This document shows positions 43,045 through 52,315 of a stretch of 64,000 bases of DNA, piece after piece. How positions within the stretch are numbered: the first letter of the stretch is position 1; each line of letters opens with the position of its first letter. Source of the stretch: Thalassospira sp. (GTDB lineage: Bacteria; Pseudomonadota; Alphaproteobacteria; Rhodospirillales; Thalassospiraceae); the NCBI RefSeq assembly GCF_030690045.1, contig NZ_JAUYHK010000011.1, positions 620,001 through 684,000 of the forward strand. Direction: 5' to 3'. The notes under the pieces are model-generated. The model had not been told where the DNA came from. It made no database searches and saw nothing but the letters and a program-made list of their open reading frames with translations. The translations under genes were made by a program, and so were the position numbers.

Positions 43045-44349
43045 TTACGCTGTAAAACTTTCGATACGAATCAGCACCGGCGGCTGGGAATTGCTTTCAA
43101 AGGCTGAAATTTCTGCCAGTGCCGCCGTCATCGCCCCTTCGCCGGTTTCGTGGGTGACAAAAACCACCGGCACAACGCCGCCGTCGGTTTCTGCACGGCC
43201 ATGCTGCAACATCGAGGCCACCGACACGCCATGTTTCGCAAGGGCCGCCGTAACACCGGCCATGACACCTGGACGATCCCAAACCATCAGGCGCAAATAA
43301 TAAGGCCCGCTATGTTTTTCGAGCGAGGCCCGCACATTTTTGCGCAGGCGTTTGGCCGGAACGCCAAAAACCGGCGCAATGCGGCCTGCGGCAATATCGA
43401 TAATATCGGCAACCACGGCCGATGCGGTCGGACGTTCCCCCGCCCCGCGACCTTCCAGTACCAGTGATCCGATATAATCACCTTCGATGGCCACGGCATT
43501 AAAAACGCCTTCGACCTTGGAAATCGCGGTAGATTTATCGACCATCACCGGCGATACACGCTGTTCGATTCCTTCGGCGGTTTGTTTGGCAATGCCCAGC
43601 AATTTGATGCGATAGCCCAGTTCTTCGGCATATTCGATATCAAGGGCCGATACCTTGCGAATGCCCTCGACCGCGACCGCATCAAAATCCACCTCGATCC
43701 CGAAGGCCAGACTGGCCAAAATCGCCAGTTTGTGCGCGGCATCAATGCCATCCACATCAAAGGTCGGATCGGCTTCGGCATAACCCAGTTTCTGGGCTTC
43801 GGCCAGAACATCGGCAAAATCGCGGCCCTGTTCGCGCATGGTGGTCAGGATATAGTTGCAGGTGCCGTTCAGAATGCCGGTCACACGCGATACCGCATTG
43901 CCCGCCAATCCTTCGCGCAGCGCCTTGATCGCCGGAATACCCCCGGCAACGGCGGCTTCGTAGGCGATGGTGACATTGTTGGCCTCGGCGATGCGCGCCA
44001 GTTCGGCCCCGCGCGTTGCCATCAGGGCCTTGTTGGCGGTGACGACATGCTTGCCGTTTTCAAGGGCAATTTTGCAAACATCCCAGGCAATCCCGTTCGA
44101 TCCGCCGATCAGTTCAACCACAACATCAACATTGTCATCCCGGGAAATATCGCGGGCATCTTCGTACCAGGTCAGGCCATCGGTCGCAAAGCCACGGTCA
44201 CGGGTACGATCCCGCGCCGATACCGCCGTCACCACGATCTGACGACCACAACGATCGGTCACCATGTCGCGATGTTCGCTTAACAGCTTTACCGTTCCGG
44301 CCCCGACTGTGCCGAGACCCGCCACTCCGATTTTGACAACCTCGTTCAC
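43045..44349 (-). CDS. hom: Homoserine dehydrogenase
   Basis: Makes homoserine from aspartate semialdehyde for threonine and methionine synthesis. The N-terminal fold VKIGVAGLGTVGAGTVKLL binds NAD(P); the catalytic region has ILNGTCNYILTTM and AEADPTFDVDGIDAAHKL; a C-terminal ACT domain (YYLRLMVWDRPGVMAGVTAALAKHGVSV) suggests feedback control by threonine. 434 residues. The start is GTG with a very good AAAGGAG. Preceded by a hairpin-containing spacer after the aminotransferase gene. Confidence 0.97.
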   Translation of the reverse strand: MNEVVKIGVAGLGTVGAGTVKLLSEHRDMVTDRCGRQIVVTAVSARDRTRDRGFATDGLTWYEDARDISRDDNVDVVVELIGGSNGIAWDVCKIALENGKHVVTANKALMATRGAELARIAEANNVTIAYEAAVAGGIPAIKALREGLAGNAVSRVTGILNGTCNYILTTMREQGRDFADVLAEAQKLGYAEADPTFDVDGIDAAHKLAILASLAFGIEVDFDAVAVEGIRKVSALDIEYAEELGYRIKLLGIAKQTAEGIEQRVSPVMVDKSTAISKVEGVFNAVAIEGDYIGSLVLEGRGAGERPTASAVVADIIDIAAGRIAPVFGVPAKRLRKNVRASLEKHSGPYYLRLMVWDRPGVMAGVTAALAKHGVSVASMLQHGRAETDGGVVPVVFVTHETGEGAMTAALAEISAFESNSQPPVLIRIESFTA

Positions 44350-44375
44350 GATAGCTCCTTTTTTTGCACCGGCAG

Positions 44376-44401
44376 GCGTATCCGGGAATCCCCGAATACG
44401 C
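44376..44401. other. Hairpin in the aminotransferase-hom spacer
   Basis: GCGTAT...ATACGC with inner CGGG/CCCG pairing forms a stable 11-bp stem and 4-nt loop directly between the two genes. There is no T run on the transcribed strand; it resembles the hairpins before glpX. Confidence 0.5.
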
Positions 44402-44422
44402 CCGATGCAGTGTTATCGAATA

Positions 44423-45667
44423 TCAGCGCGATTTCTTCAACAGTTCACGTGCAGAATTTATATCCGGACATTTCTGGAAGAATTGCCTGATGTTGCGATT
44501 GGCCTGCCGGATGCGATGTTTGTTTTCCACCAGCGCAATCCGGACATGCCGGTCACCATATTCGCCAAAGCCAAGACCGGGTGCCACTGCAACCCCGGCT
44601 TCCTGCAACAGCAGTTTGGAAAATTCAAGCGACCCCAGTTCGGCAAAGGCATCGGGAATCGGTGCCCACGCAAACATCGTCGCCTGCGGTGACGGGATGT
44701 TCCATCCCGCTGCCTGCATCCCGTCGATAAAGATATCGCGCCGTTCGCGATACAGATTGCGGAACCCTTCGACACAATCCTGCGGCCCGTTCAGCGCCGC
44801 CGTTGCCGCCACCTGAATCGGGGTAAAGGCACCGTAATCCAGATAGGATTTGATCCGCGTCAGGGCATTGATCAGTTTTTTGTTGCCAGTGGCAAACCCG
44901 ATCCGCCAACCCGCCATCGAATAGGTTTTCGACAGCGAATAAAATTCAACGGCGATTTCCTTGGCCCCCGGCACTTGCAGGATCGAGGGCGGCGGATTGC
45001 CGTCAAAATAAATCTCCGAATAGGCGATATCGGACAGGATATAGATTTCATGCTGACGGCAGAAATCGACGGCTTCTTTGTAAAACGCCAGATCAACCGT
45101 CAGGGCCGTCGGATTGGCCGGAAAATTCAACACCACCGCACTGGGTTTCGGCACTGAATGTTTCACCGCACGATGCAACTGATCCATGAAACTTTCGGCA
45201 TTGAACAGACCCTGTTCATCATGGGCAATCGGGATGTGGCGCAACGCCGCCCCGGCAATGATGAAACCAAAGGCATGAATCGGATAGCTGGGATTGGGGA
45301 CCAGAATGATATCACCGGGGCTGGTGATGGCCGCAGCCAGATTGGCAAGACCTTCTTTTGATCCCAGTGTGACCACGGTTTCGGTTTCCGGGTCGATATC
45401 GACACCAAAACGCCGCCCGTAATACGCCGCCAGCGCCTTGCGCAAACCGGGAATGCCGCGCGACTGGGAATAACCATGCGTGCTGGGATTCTGGACGGTT
45501 TCGACCAGTTTATCGACAATATGCTGCGGGGTGGCCGGGTCGGGATTACCCATGCCGAAATCGATAATGTCCTCACCCGCTCGCCGCGCCGCCGCCTTCA
45601 TTGCATTGACTTCAGCAAAGACATAAGGCGGCAGGCGTTTAATGCGGTGAAAGTCCTGGGACATCAT
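44423..45667 (-). CDS. Class I aminotransferase (AlaC/DapL-like)
   Basis: PLP-dependent aminotransferase next to hom, of the type annotated as LL-diaminopimelate aminotransferase or glutamate-pyruvate aminotransferase AlaC. PLP lysine in EFYSLSKTYSMAGWRIGFATG; substrate/cofactor residues in MGNPDPATPQHIV, NFPANPTA and SDIAYSEI. 414 residues. Proximity to hom fits a role in aspartate-family or branched-chain amino-acid metabolism. AAGGG upstream supports the ATG at 45667 (or 45664). True DapL activity is less likely because alphaproteobacteria mostly use the succinylase route. Confidence 0.88.
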   Translation of the reverse strand: MMSQDFHRIKRLPPYVFAEVNAMKAAARRAGEDIIDFGMGNPDPATPQHIVDKLVETVQNPSTHGYSQSRGIPGLRKALAAYYGRRFGVDIDPETETVVTLGSKEGLANLAAAITSPGDIILVPNPSYPIHAFGFIIAGAALRHIPIAHDEQGLFNAESFMDQLHRAVKHSVPKPSAVVLNFPANPTALTVDLAFYKEAVDFCRQHEIYILSDIAYSEIYFDGNPPPSILQVPGAKEIAVEFYSLSKTYSMAGWRIGFATGNKKLINALTRIKSYLDYGAFTPIQVAATAALNGPQDCVEGFRNLYRERRDIFIDGMQAAGWNIPSPQATMFAWAPIPDAFAELGSLEFSKLLLQEAGVAVAPGLGFGEYGDRHVRIALVENKHRIRQANRNIRQFFQKCPDINSARELLKKSR

Positions 45668-45726
45668 CCATTTCCCTTGTGATGGACGGGTAACGCAACT
45701 TTATGCGAAAAATCCGACCTCGAATT

Positions 45727-45768
45727 GAAAAAAATTGCGTGCCGCCCGGCTAAAACCCAGCGGCACGC
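45727..45768 (-). terminator. Intrinsic terminator after the OmpA-family gene
   Basis: GCGTGCCGC/GCGGCACGC stem, 14-nt loop, then AATTTTTTTC on the minus strand; about 33 bp beyond the stop at 45801. Confidence 0.88.
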
Positions 45769-45800
45769 CATACAATTCGAAGGATGTACCTTTTTTGGGA

Positions 45801-47171
45801 TCAATAATCCATAAAGATTTCGACGCGACGGTTTCCAGCTTCACCGGCCGGAACCCCTTCATAATAGCGCGGCTCCATCGATCCGAGCGCCCCGACAAAA
45901 ATTGCATCGGTATTAACCCCGAGCGCAATCAGACGATCCACCACCACAGATGCCCGGCGTTCGGAAACCTGACGGTTGACCTCGATATGCCGGTCGCGGT
46001 CCATATTGCCGGTCCGCATCGAAGCATGGCCGATCACGCGCAGGATACCGCCATTCTGTTGCCAGCTTTGCGCGACCTGTCGCAACACAGACTCGTCATT
46101 GGCAGACAATGCTGCTGCACCATAGCCAAACTGGATCTGGGCGATTTGCGTTGAATTATAGGCGCTATCAAGACTGTCCAGCGACCGCACGCCCAGACGG
46201 GCGGCCAGAACGGCATTGTCGGAATCGCTGTTGATCGCACCGATATCGCCATAGGTAGACGCCCCGATATAACCGACATTGCGGCCTTCGATGGTGCTGG
46301 AGCCAAGCTGGCTTTCATCGACAATCACATTGCCGTCATTATAAACGGACGGATCAAAATTCTGGCCGCTGTCAACCGGGGTATAGCGTGGTGGCTCATT
46401 GGCAAACACACCTTCCCCCTCGGCAAGGCGGCGCTGATATTGATCCTGCACGGCGTCGCCAGACGGCGCGATAACCGTCGTCGGGACCGGTGCTGATGAT
46501 GGTTCGGCAAGGGCTTCGGCGCGATCCGGCACCGGTGCTGGTGCCGGAACTGGTGCTGGCGCAGCACTGCCCGATGCCTTGGCATTCCATTCATCGGCAA
46601 TGCGCGATCCGCTGGCCGTTGTCTGGGTTGTTGTGCTTTCGGCGGTTTGCGCCGCAGGGGCCGGTGCAACAGGTGCAGGCGCGGCCGGGGCCGGCGTCGG
46701 AATCACTTCGGCAACAGGTGCTGGTGCTGGCACTGGCGCAGGAGCGGGTGTCGGTGCCGGGGCGGCTGCCGTTCTGGCCGCCGGGGCGGGCTGCAATGGA
46801 TTGACCGGCGGGGTGCTTTGACGACGACCGCCCTGATCATAGCGGGCATTGGCGCGATCCGCCGCCAGCCCCTGAACCAAGGCATCGCGTTCGGCATCGC
46901 CGGTGACAACCGGTTTGGCCGGGGTATCGGCAAGACGCGGATAATCGCCATCTTCACCGGGAATCGGTTCGTCGGATTTTCCGCCATTGGCGTCCCCGCC
47001 GTCAAAAGCATCGCCGATGCTTTTGCCCCATTCGACCGGATTAAGGGCGTCTGGCACCGAGGAACAAGCCCCCAGCATCAATATGATTGCCAGTGCCGAC
47101 CCGCATTTCAGGAATCGCCGGGTGATCGGCTGCTGCTGCCGGTGGTCCGAGGTCGGTTTCAGGACGCTCAT
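45801..47171 (-). CDS. OmpA-family lipoprotein with Ala/Pro-rich linker
   Basis: Envelope lipoprotein. The lipobox ILMLGAC gives an early lipidated Cys; then a charged segment, a long low-complexity Ala/Pro linker (about residues 125-235, many PAPAP units, good for spanning the periplasm), and a C-terminal OmpA-like peptidoglycan-binding domain with QFGYGAAALSANDE, GHASMRTGNMDRDRHIEVNRQVSERRASVV and GNRRVEIF. The start at 47171 (MSVLKPTSD) is preferred. Its 456 residues probably link outer membrane and wall. Divergent from phaC. Confidence 0.85.
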   Translation of the reverse strand: MSVLKPTSDHRQQQPITRRFLKCGSALAIILMLGACSSVPDALNPVEWGKSIGDAFDGGDANGGKSDEPIPGEDGDYPRLADTPAKPVVTGDAERDALVQGLAADRANARYDQGGRRQSTPPVNPLQPAPAARTAAAPAPTPAPAPVPAPAPVAEVIPTPAPAAPAPVAPAPAAQTAESTTTQTTASGSRIADEWNAKASGSAAPAPVPAPAPVPDRAEALAEPSSAPVPTTVIAPSGDAVQDQYQRRLAEGEGVFANEPPRYTPVDSGQNFDPSVYNDGNVIVDESQLGSSTIEGRNVGYIGASTYGDIGAINSDSDNAVLAARLGVRSLDSLDSAYNSTQIAQIQFGYGAAALSANDESVLRQVAQSWQQNGGILRVIGHASMRTGNMDRDRHIEVNRQVSERRASVVVDRLIALGVNTDAIFVGALGSMEPRYYEGVPAGEAGNRRVEIFMDY

Positions 47172-47367
47172 ATTTATTCGCCGCTCCAAAAAAATGCCTT
47201 GCTGAAACGTTGTTATCACCTGTTACGATAAAAACGTCACCCTTATATCTCTTGTATCATCCCCTGACGGCACGTTAAGACTGTAGATACACTGTCAGGT
47301 CCGAATATCAATCCGTGTTGTTCATTTAACAAGCCGATATGACGGACGATATCATAAGGAATGCGCC

Positions 47368-49167
47368 ATGACCGATCAACAGGGCAGCGACACCGCAATC
47401 CATCAACCAACCCCCGAAGAACTTTCCGCAACAATGGCGGAAATAGCCGAAAGAAGTCAAAGACTTGTTGCTGAATTCCTTGCAAAACAGGGAAAAGACG
47501 GGGAAATTGCCGATCCTGATCCGTTAAATATCGGTTCCGCCTTTATGGAACTGACCAGCAACATGATGAAGAATCCAACCAAAATGGTCGAAGCGCAAAT
47601 CGACCTGTGGCAGGATTATTTTCAGCTTTGGCACAATACCACCATGCGGATGATGGGGCAGGAATCCGAACCGGTGGTGACCCCACCCAAAGGCGACCGG
47701 CGGTTTCGGGATTCGGCATGGGAACAAAACGAACTGTTTGATTACATCAAGCAATCCTATCTGCTGTCGTCGCAATGGATGCAAAACACCGTCCACGACG
47801 TGGATGGGCTGGACGAAAAAACCGCCCAGAAGGTTGATTTTTATACCCGCCAATTTGTTGATGCCATTTCACCGACCAATTTCCTGATAACCAATCCCGA
47901 GGTCCTGCGCACCACCCTTGAAAGTGGCGGCGAGAACCTCGTCAAAGGCTTGCAGAACCTGTTATCCGACCTTGAACGCGGCAAGGGCAAACTGCAAATC
48001 AGCATGACCGATCTTGATGCCTTTAAGGTCGGCGAAAATGTTGCTACCACGCCCGGCGCTGTGATTGGCAAAACGCCGCTGATGGAATTGCTGCAATATA
48101 CCCCTTCGACCGACAAGGTCGCCAAACGCCCTTTGATGATCGTGCCGCCATGGATCAACAAATATTACATTCTGGATTTACGCCCGGAAAATTCCTTTAT
48201 CAAATGGGCGGTTGATCAGGGCCACACGGTTTTTGTCCTGTCATGGGTCAATCCGGACGGCGAACTGGCCGAAAAATCGTTCGAGGATTATGCCCGCGAC
48301 GGCATTCTGGCCGCCCTTGAGATGATCAAAAAAGCCACGGGCGAAGATGATGTCAACGCCATCGGCTATTGCCTGGGCGGCACCCTGCTGGCCTCTACCC
48401 TTGCTTATATGGCAAAAAAGGGAGATGAACGGATCAAATCGGCAACCTTCCTGACCACCCTGACCGATTTTGAAAAACCGGGCGAATTGTCTGTTTTTGT
48501 CGATGAAGAACAGATTGAATCGCTGGAACACCGCATGGAAAAGGACGGGTTTCTGGACGGGCGCGACATGGCGATGTCGTTCAACATGTTGCGCGCCAAT
48601 GATCTGATCTGGTCCTTTGTCGTCAATAATTACATGCTCGGCAAGGATCCGTTCCCGTTCGACCTGCTGTACTGGAATTCCGATTCCACCCGCATGCCCA
48701 AGGCGATGCACAGTTTTTATCTGCGCAACATGTATCATCAAAACCTGCTGCGTGAACCGGGCGGCATCAGCATAATGGGCGAGAAAATCGACCTGCGCGA
48801 TATCAAAATCCCGGTTTATTTCCTGTCCACCCGCGAAGACCACATTGCGCCGTGGCAGGCAACCTATGCCGGAACGCAATTGATGTCCGGGCAGGTGAAA
48901 TTCGTTCTGTCGGCGTCGGGTCATATTGCCGGGGTGGTCAATCCGCCTGCGGCGAACAAATATTGCCACTGGACCTATAACCGCAATCCGGCCAGTCCCG
49001 ATCAGTGGCTGGCGAAAGCAACCCAGCATGACGGATCATGGTGGACCGACTGGCAAAACTGGATCAGTCGCCGCGCCGGGGGTGAAATTCCGGCCCGCAA
49101 ACCGGGCGATGGCAAGATGAAGGTGCTGGGCCCGGCACCGGGCGAATATGTCAAGGTGCGGGCCTGA
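47368..49167 (+). CDS. phaC: Class I polyhydroxyalkanoate synthase
   Basis: Polymerises (R)-3-hydroxyacyl-CoA into PHA granules. The lipase-like box GYCLGG puts the catalytic Cys at 335, with Asp491 (STREDHIAPW) and His519 (SASGHIAGVV) completing the triad; conserved WxxW-type and SFEDYARDGI segments are visible. 599 residues, normal for class I. AAGGA precedes the ATG. It is not next to phaA/phaB or a phasin, so granule genes are elsewhere. It converges with the next gene with one base between. Confidence 0.96.
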   Translation: MTDQQGSDTAIHQPTPEELSATMAEIAERSQRLVAEFLAKQGKDGEIADPDPLNIGSAFMELTSNMMKNPTKMVEAQIDLWQDYFQLWHNTTMRMMGQESEPVVTPPKGDRRFRDSAWEQNELFDYIKQSYLLSSQWMQNTVHDVDGLDEKTAQKVDFYTRQFVDAISPTNFLITNPEVLRTTLESGGENLVKGLQNLLSDLERGKGKLQISMTDLDAFKVGENVATTPGAVIGKTPLMELLQYTPSTDKVAKRPLMIVPPWINKYYILDLRPENSFIKWAVDQGHTVFVLSWVNPDGELAEKSFEDYARDGILAALEMIKKATGEDDVNAIGYCLGGTLLASTLAYMAKKGDERIKSATFLTTLTDFEKPGELSVFVDEEQIESLEHRMEKDGFLDGRDMAMSFNMLRANDLIWSFVVNNYMLGKDPFPFDLLYWNSDSTRMPKAMHSFYLRNMYHQNLLREPGGISIMGEKIDLRDIKIPVYFLSTREDHIAPWQATYAGTQLMSGQVKFVLSASGHIAGVVNPPAANKYCHWTYNRNPASPDQWLAKATQHDGSWWTDWQNWISRRAGGEIPARKPGDGKMKVLGPAPGEYVKVRA

Positions 49168-49168
49168 T

Positions 49169-49984
49169 TTACGGAATGGTATAATCACTGCAATCGGGGA
49201 GCGGCGCATCGGGCTGATAGATGCCCGCTTCCCGGTCAAAGTGAAATAGTCGGCTGTATGTGCATGCAGGGTCCGCTTCATAGGCCAGATCGGATTCCTT
49301 TAGCGGCGGCATTGTCGTTGAATCTGTGTGCAACGAAACCCCGCGCGGAAAGGACGAGGCTTCGGCATCATAACGCAACACCGGCAATCCATTCACCGTT
49401 TGGCGATCCGGTGTGATCGTCCCCTCCAGAACATATTCGTCATGACAAGCCCCCCGGCGATGACCCATATCCTGTTCGTTAAAACAGGCCCGGATCATTT
49501 TGTAAGTTGATGCGGGCACGGAAAGAACGGTTTTGGCGGCTTCGGTCCCCATCGGGGAAATGCGGATCATCTCCAGTATCGTCACACTGGCCCCGCCACC
49601 GGAATAGGATGCCCTTTCGCCGCGCTCAATCCCGATCAGAACCGGCCCCTCGGTAATTCCCTCTCCGCTTTCAGGACGGATTATACCGGGCCAGATTTCA
49701 AAGGATTCATCGTACCACGGGTCACCTTCATTGGTGGACAACGCCATCTCGCCAACGGTTTCACCACCATTTGTAACGATCAGCCCGACGTCACCTTCCC
49801 CGCCCGAAATCATACCAACGCACCACTGCCCGTCTTTCGTGCAAAGCTGTTGCTCCGTTGCGCCGACCATAAGTTCTTCCAGAACATAAACCGGCGATGC
49901 CGCCTTTGCCTGCCCGAACATCACAAGCAAGGCAAGGATACCCGGCAAAACGGAAACAAGGCGGGGGCGGCTGAAAACATGCAT
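49169..49984 (-). CDS. Secreted protein, unknown
   Basis: Exported protein of 271 residues with a signal peptide (MHVFSRPRLVSVLPGILALLVMFGQAKA). The mature part has six cysteines spaced as if for disulfides (CTKDGQWC near the start; CFNEQDMGHRRGAC in the middle; CTYS and DCSDY at the end) and a beta-rich composition. I do not recognise it. Start at the ATG 49984; the frame extends 13 codons further. Lone gene, convergent with phaC. Confidence 0.6.
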   Translation of the reverse strand: MHVFSRPRLVSVLPGILALLVMFGQAKAASPVYVLEELMVGATEQQLCTKDGQWCVGMISGGEGDVGLIVTNGGETVGEMALSTNEGDPWYDESFEIWPGIIRPESGEGITEGPVLIGIERGERASYSGGGASVTILEMIRISPMGTEAAKTVLSVPASTYKMIRACFNEQDMGHRRGACHDEYVLEGTITPDRQTVNGLPVLRYDAEASSFPRGVSLHTDSTTMPPLKESDLAYEADPACTYSRLFHFDREAGIYQPDAPLPDCSDYTIP

Positions 49985-50121
49985 TTTTTGGTTTATCCGA
50001 CAATCGGCTGGAATACGGCGCAAACCCTAACAGCAGCGTTAATCTGGTTCAATATATTGAATTATCGATCCAATTATGCCTTTGTTGAATCGCAGAACAC
50101 AACAAAACGGACATTCATCCC

Positions 50122-50997
50122 ATGTCGCAGACAATCAGCTTTCTGGGCGCAGGTCGCATGGCATCAGCCATGATCACCCATCTTTTGGAACAGGGTTTTG
50201 CGGTCAAGGTCTGGAACAGAAGCCCGGATAAAATCGCCCCGCTGGTTGCAAAGGGGGCTGTTGCCTGTGCAACACCGGCGGATGCGGCGAAGGGTGTTAA
50301 CACTGTTATCTCCTTCATGGCTGATGACGATGCCGCCCGTGCCGTCTGGCTGGGCCCGGATGGGGCGCTTGCCGCCCTGCAACCCGGCACGCTGGCGATT
50401 GAATGTTCCACCCTGTCGCACGGTTTTGTTCTGGACTTATCACAACAGATCGAAGCCGCCGGACACACTTATATCGATGCGCCGGTCACCGGCGTTCCGG
50501 CCGATGTCGCGGCGGGCAAAACGGTGTTTCTGATCGGTGCCACGCCAGAATCCCTTGAACGTGCCCGCCCCGTCATGGCAAAGGCCGGTGACCGGATCGT
50601 TCATTTCGGGCCGATTGGATCGGGCACAGTTTACAAGCTGATGCATAATCTTTTGGGCGCGGTGCATATTGCGGCCGTGGCCGAACTGGTCGCCGTGGCG
50701 CAAAAGGCCGGGCTGGACGGCGACATGGTTGCCGACACCTTTGCCAAAGGGGCAAATGTCAGTGCTTCCGGCATGATGACCATTCCCGGCATGATCAGCG
50801 GCAATCATCACGAAAACATCCATTTCACCACGGCCCTGCGCGCCAAGGATGCCAATTATGCCCTGCGGCTCGCCGATGAATTTGGCATTGCCTTGCCGGT
50901 TGGTACGGCCGCAACCGGAATATTTGACCGTGCCACCAAAGCAGGCCTTGGTGATCTGGCACAAAGTGCGGTGATTGACATTTTGAAAGACAGATAG
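50122..50997 (+). CDS. 3-hydroxyisobutyrate dehydrogenase-family NAD(P) oxidoreductase
   Basis: Beta-hydroxyacid dehydrogenase superfamily (3-hydroxyisobutyrate dehydrogenase, tartronate semialdehyde or succinic semialdehyde reductase). N-terminal Rossmann motif FLGAGRMASAMITHLLEQG, substrate motif DAPVTGVPADVAAGK and the catalytic Lys region GSGTVYKLMHNLLGAVHI are visible; no arginine typical of NADPH use is obvious after strand 2 besides WNRSPDK, which favours NADP. 291 residues. Convergent with the peroxidase gene, 1 bp apart. Confidence 0.88.
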   Translation: MSQTISFLGAGRMASAMITHLLEQGFAVKVWNRSPDKIAPLVAKGAVACATPADAAKGVNTVISFMADDDAARAVWLGPDGALAALQPGTLAIECSTLSHGFVLDLSQQIEAAGHTYIDAPVTGVPADVAAGKTVFLIGATPESLERARPVMAKAGDRIVHFGPIGSGTVYKLMHNLLGAVHIAAVAELVAVAQKAGLDGDMVADTFAKGANVSASGMMTIPGMISGNHHENIHFTTALRAKDANYALRLADEFGIALPVGTAATGIFDRATKAGLGDLAQSAVIDILKDR

Positions 50998-50998
50998 G

Positions 50999-52213
50999 CT
51001 ATTTCTGTTTCTGTGCGGCGGTTTCCTGTTCCGCCAAAAGCGGTTCATACCGTTCATCCGTCAGGGTTTTCAGAAATGCCACCAGGGCATCAATGCGCTT
51101 GTTATCAAGGGCATCCCCCTGTTCCAGTTCGGTCAGGGAAACCGTTTCAGGTATTTCGGCATCGCCCCAAGGTTCACCGGTTTCAGGGTTGATCTGGGCC
51201 GATTTGGCGCGGCTGTTGAATTTGTTGTAAAATTTGATCACGGTGCGCAGATCGGCAAAGACGCCGTTATGCATATAAGGCCCGGTCACCGCGACATTGC
51301 GCAAGGACGGCGTTTTGTATTTGCCGCGCATTGCCGGGTCGTCAATCGCCGGATGATCCAAAAGGCCATTATCGGTAAAATCCGGGTCCTTGCCCAACGT
51401 AACCCGCATCGCCACATTGCGCGGCACGCCAATATTGTGATGTTCGTAATTGGAAAACATTTCGCCTTCCGATCCCGGTGTCGGTTTTAACTGATGGCAG
51501 GTGTTGCAGTTGGTAAATTGCTGCGAGAAAAACAAAACCTGTCCCAGTTCTTCCTCGGGCGTCATTTTGTATTCACCACGCAGCGACCGGTCATATTTCG
51601 ATGAAAACGGCGCAAATTCATCGGTTTTCTCGAAGGCGGCAATCGCCTGTGTCATCGCGTCATAGGCATGATCAGGATCGTCCCAGATATTCTTGCCAAA
51701 CAGCGCGTCAAATGCCGCGATATAATCGTCATTTTCCTGCAAACGGGCAGTGATATCGGCCTTGCTGGCCATGCCCATTTCAATCGGATTCAATGGCGGA
51801 CCCCCGGCCTGTTCGGCAAGGTCCCGCGCCCGCCCGTCCCAGAATTGCCCGCCAACCGCAACGCCTTCTGCGGTAATGTGAAAGTCGGGCGAAAACATCG
51901 CATAGGCCGCCGATGGCGCATTGCGATCCCCCAGCGATGCACCATCATCGCCCAACGAATACGCACCACCGGCAATATCGCTACGCGGGTCACGAAACGC
52001 CGTTGCCGGGTCATGGCAACTGGCACAGGACTGGGTGCGATTTTGCGACAGGTTGGGATCGAAATAAAGGGCCGCCCCCAAATCCGGCAGACTGGAAAAT
52101 GCCAGCGGTTCCGCTGCCATCACCCCGCCCGGTCCCGTTACACAGAGTAAAACACCCCACAATGCAGGACGCCGCAACACGGTGGAAAACAGGGCAGATA
52201 CAGGATGCTTCAT
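50999..52213 (-). CDS. Di-haem cytochrome c peroxidase/MauG-type protein
   Basis: Periplasmic di-haem peroxidase. After a signal peptide (LWGVLLCVTGPGGVMAAEP, cleavage after about residue 34) there are two c-haem motifs, CASCH at 63-67 and CNTCH at 236-240, and the conserved KTPSLRNVAVTGPYMHNG with PALDDP-like AIDDPAM. About 404 residues; electrons from small cytochromes reduce hydrogen peroxide in CcpA-type members, whereas MauG-like relatives oxidise proteins. The tail (ETAAQKQK) is polar. Lone gene. Confidence 0.88.
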   Translation of the reverse strand: MKHPVSALFSTVLRRPALWGVLLCVTGPGGVMAAEPLAFSSLPDLGAALYFDPNLSQNRTQSCASCHDPATAFRDPRSDIAGGAYSLGDDGASLGDRNAPSAAYAMFSPDFHITAEGVAVGGQFWDGRARDLAEQAGGPPLNPIEMGMASKADITARLQENDDYIAAFDALFGKNIWDDPDHAYDAMTQAIAAFEKTDEFAPFSSKYDRSLRGEYKMTPEEELGQVLFFSQQFTNCNTCHQLKPTPGSEGEMFSNYEHHNIGVPRNVAMRVTLGKDPDFTDNGLLDHPAIDDPAMRGKYKTPSLRNVAVTGPYMHNGVFADLRTVIKFYNKFNSRAKSAQINPETGEPWGDAEIPETVSLTELEQGDALDNKRIDALVAFLKTLTDERYEPLLAEQETAAQKQK

Positions 52214-52315
52214 GGTGACATGTCCGGGCTGACTGGATGCAAATCATTCTGACTTGCCATATAGCACCCCTATTTGCGCCATCCATTGATCAACGTCAAG
52301 CCCACCCCCTTAATT

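Noticed and set aside
47264-47299. CCTGAC...GTCAGG inverted repeat upstream of phaC as an operator
   Set aside because: Six-base arms with a 25-bp spacer can arise by chance and do not match a regulator motif that I know.
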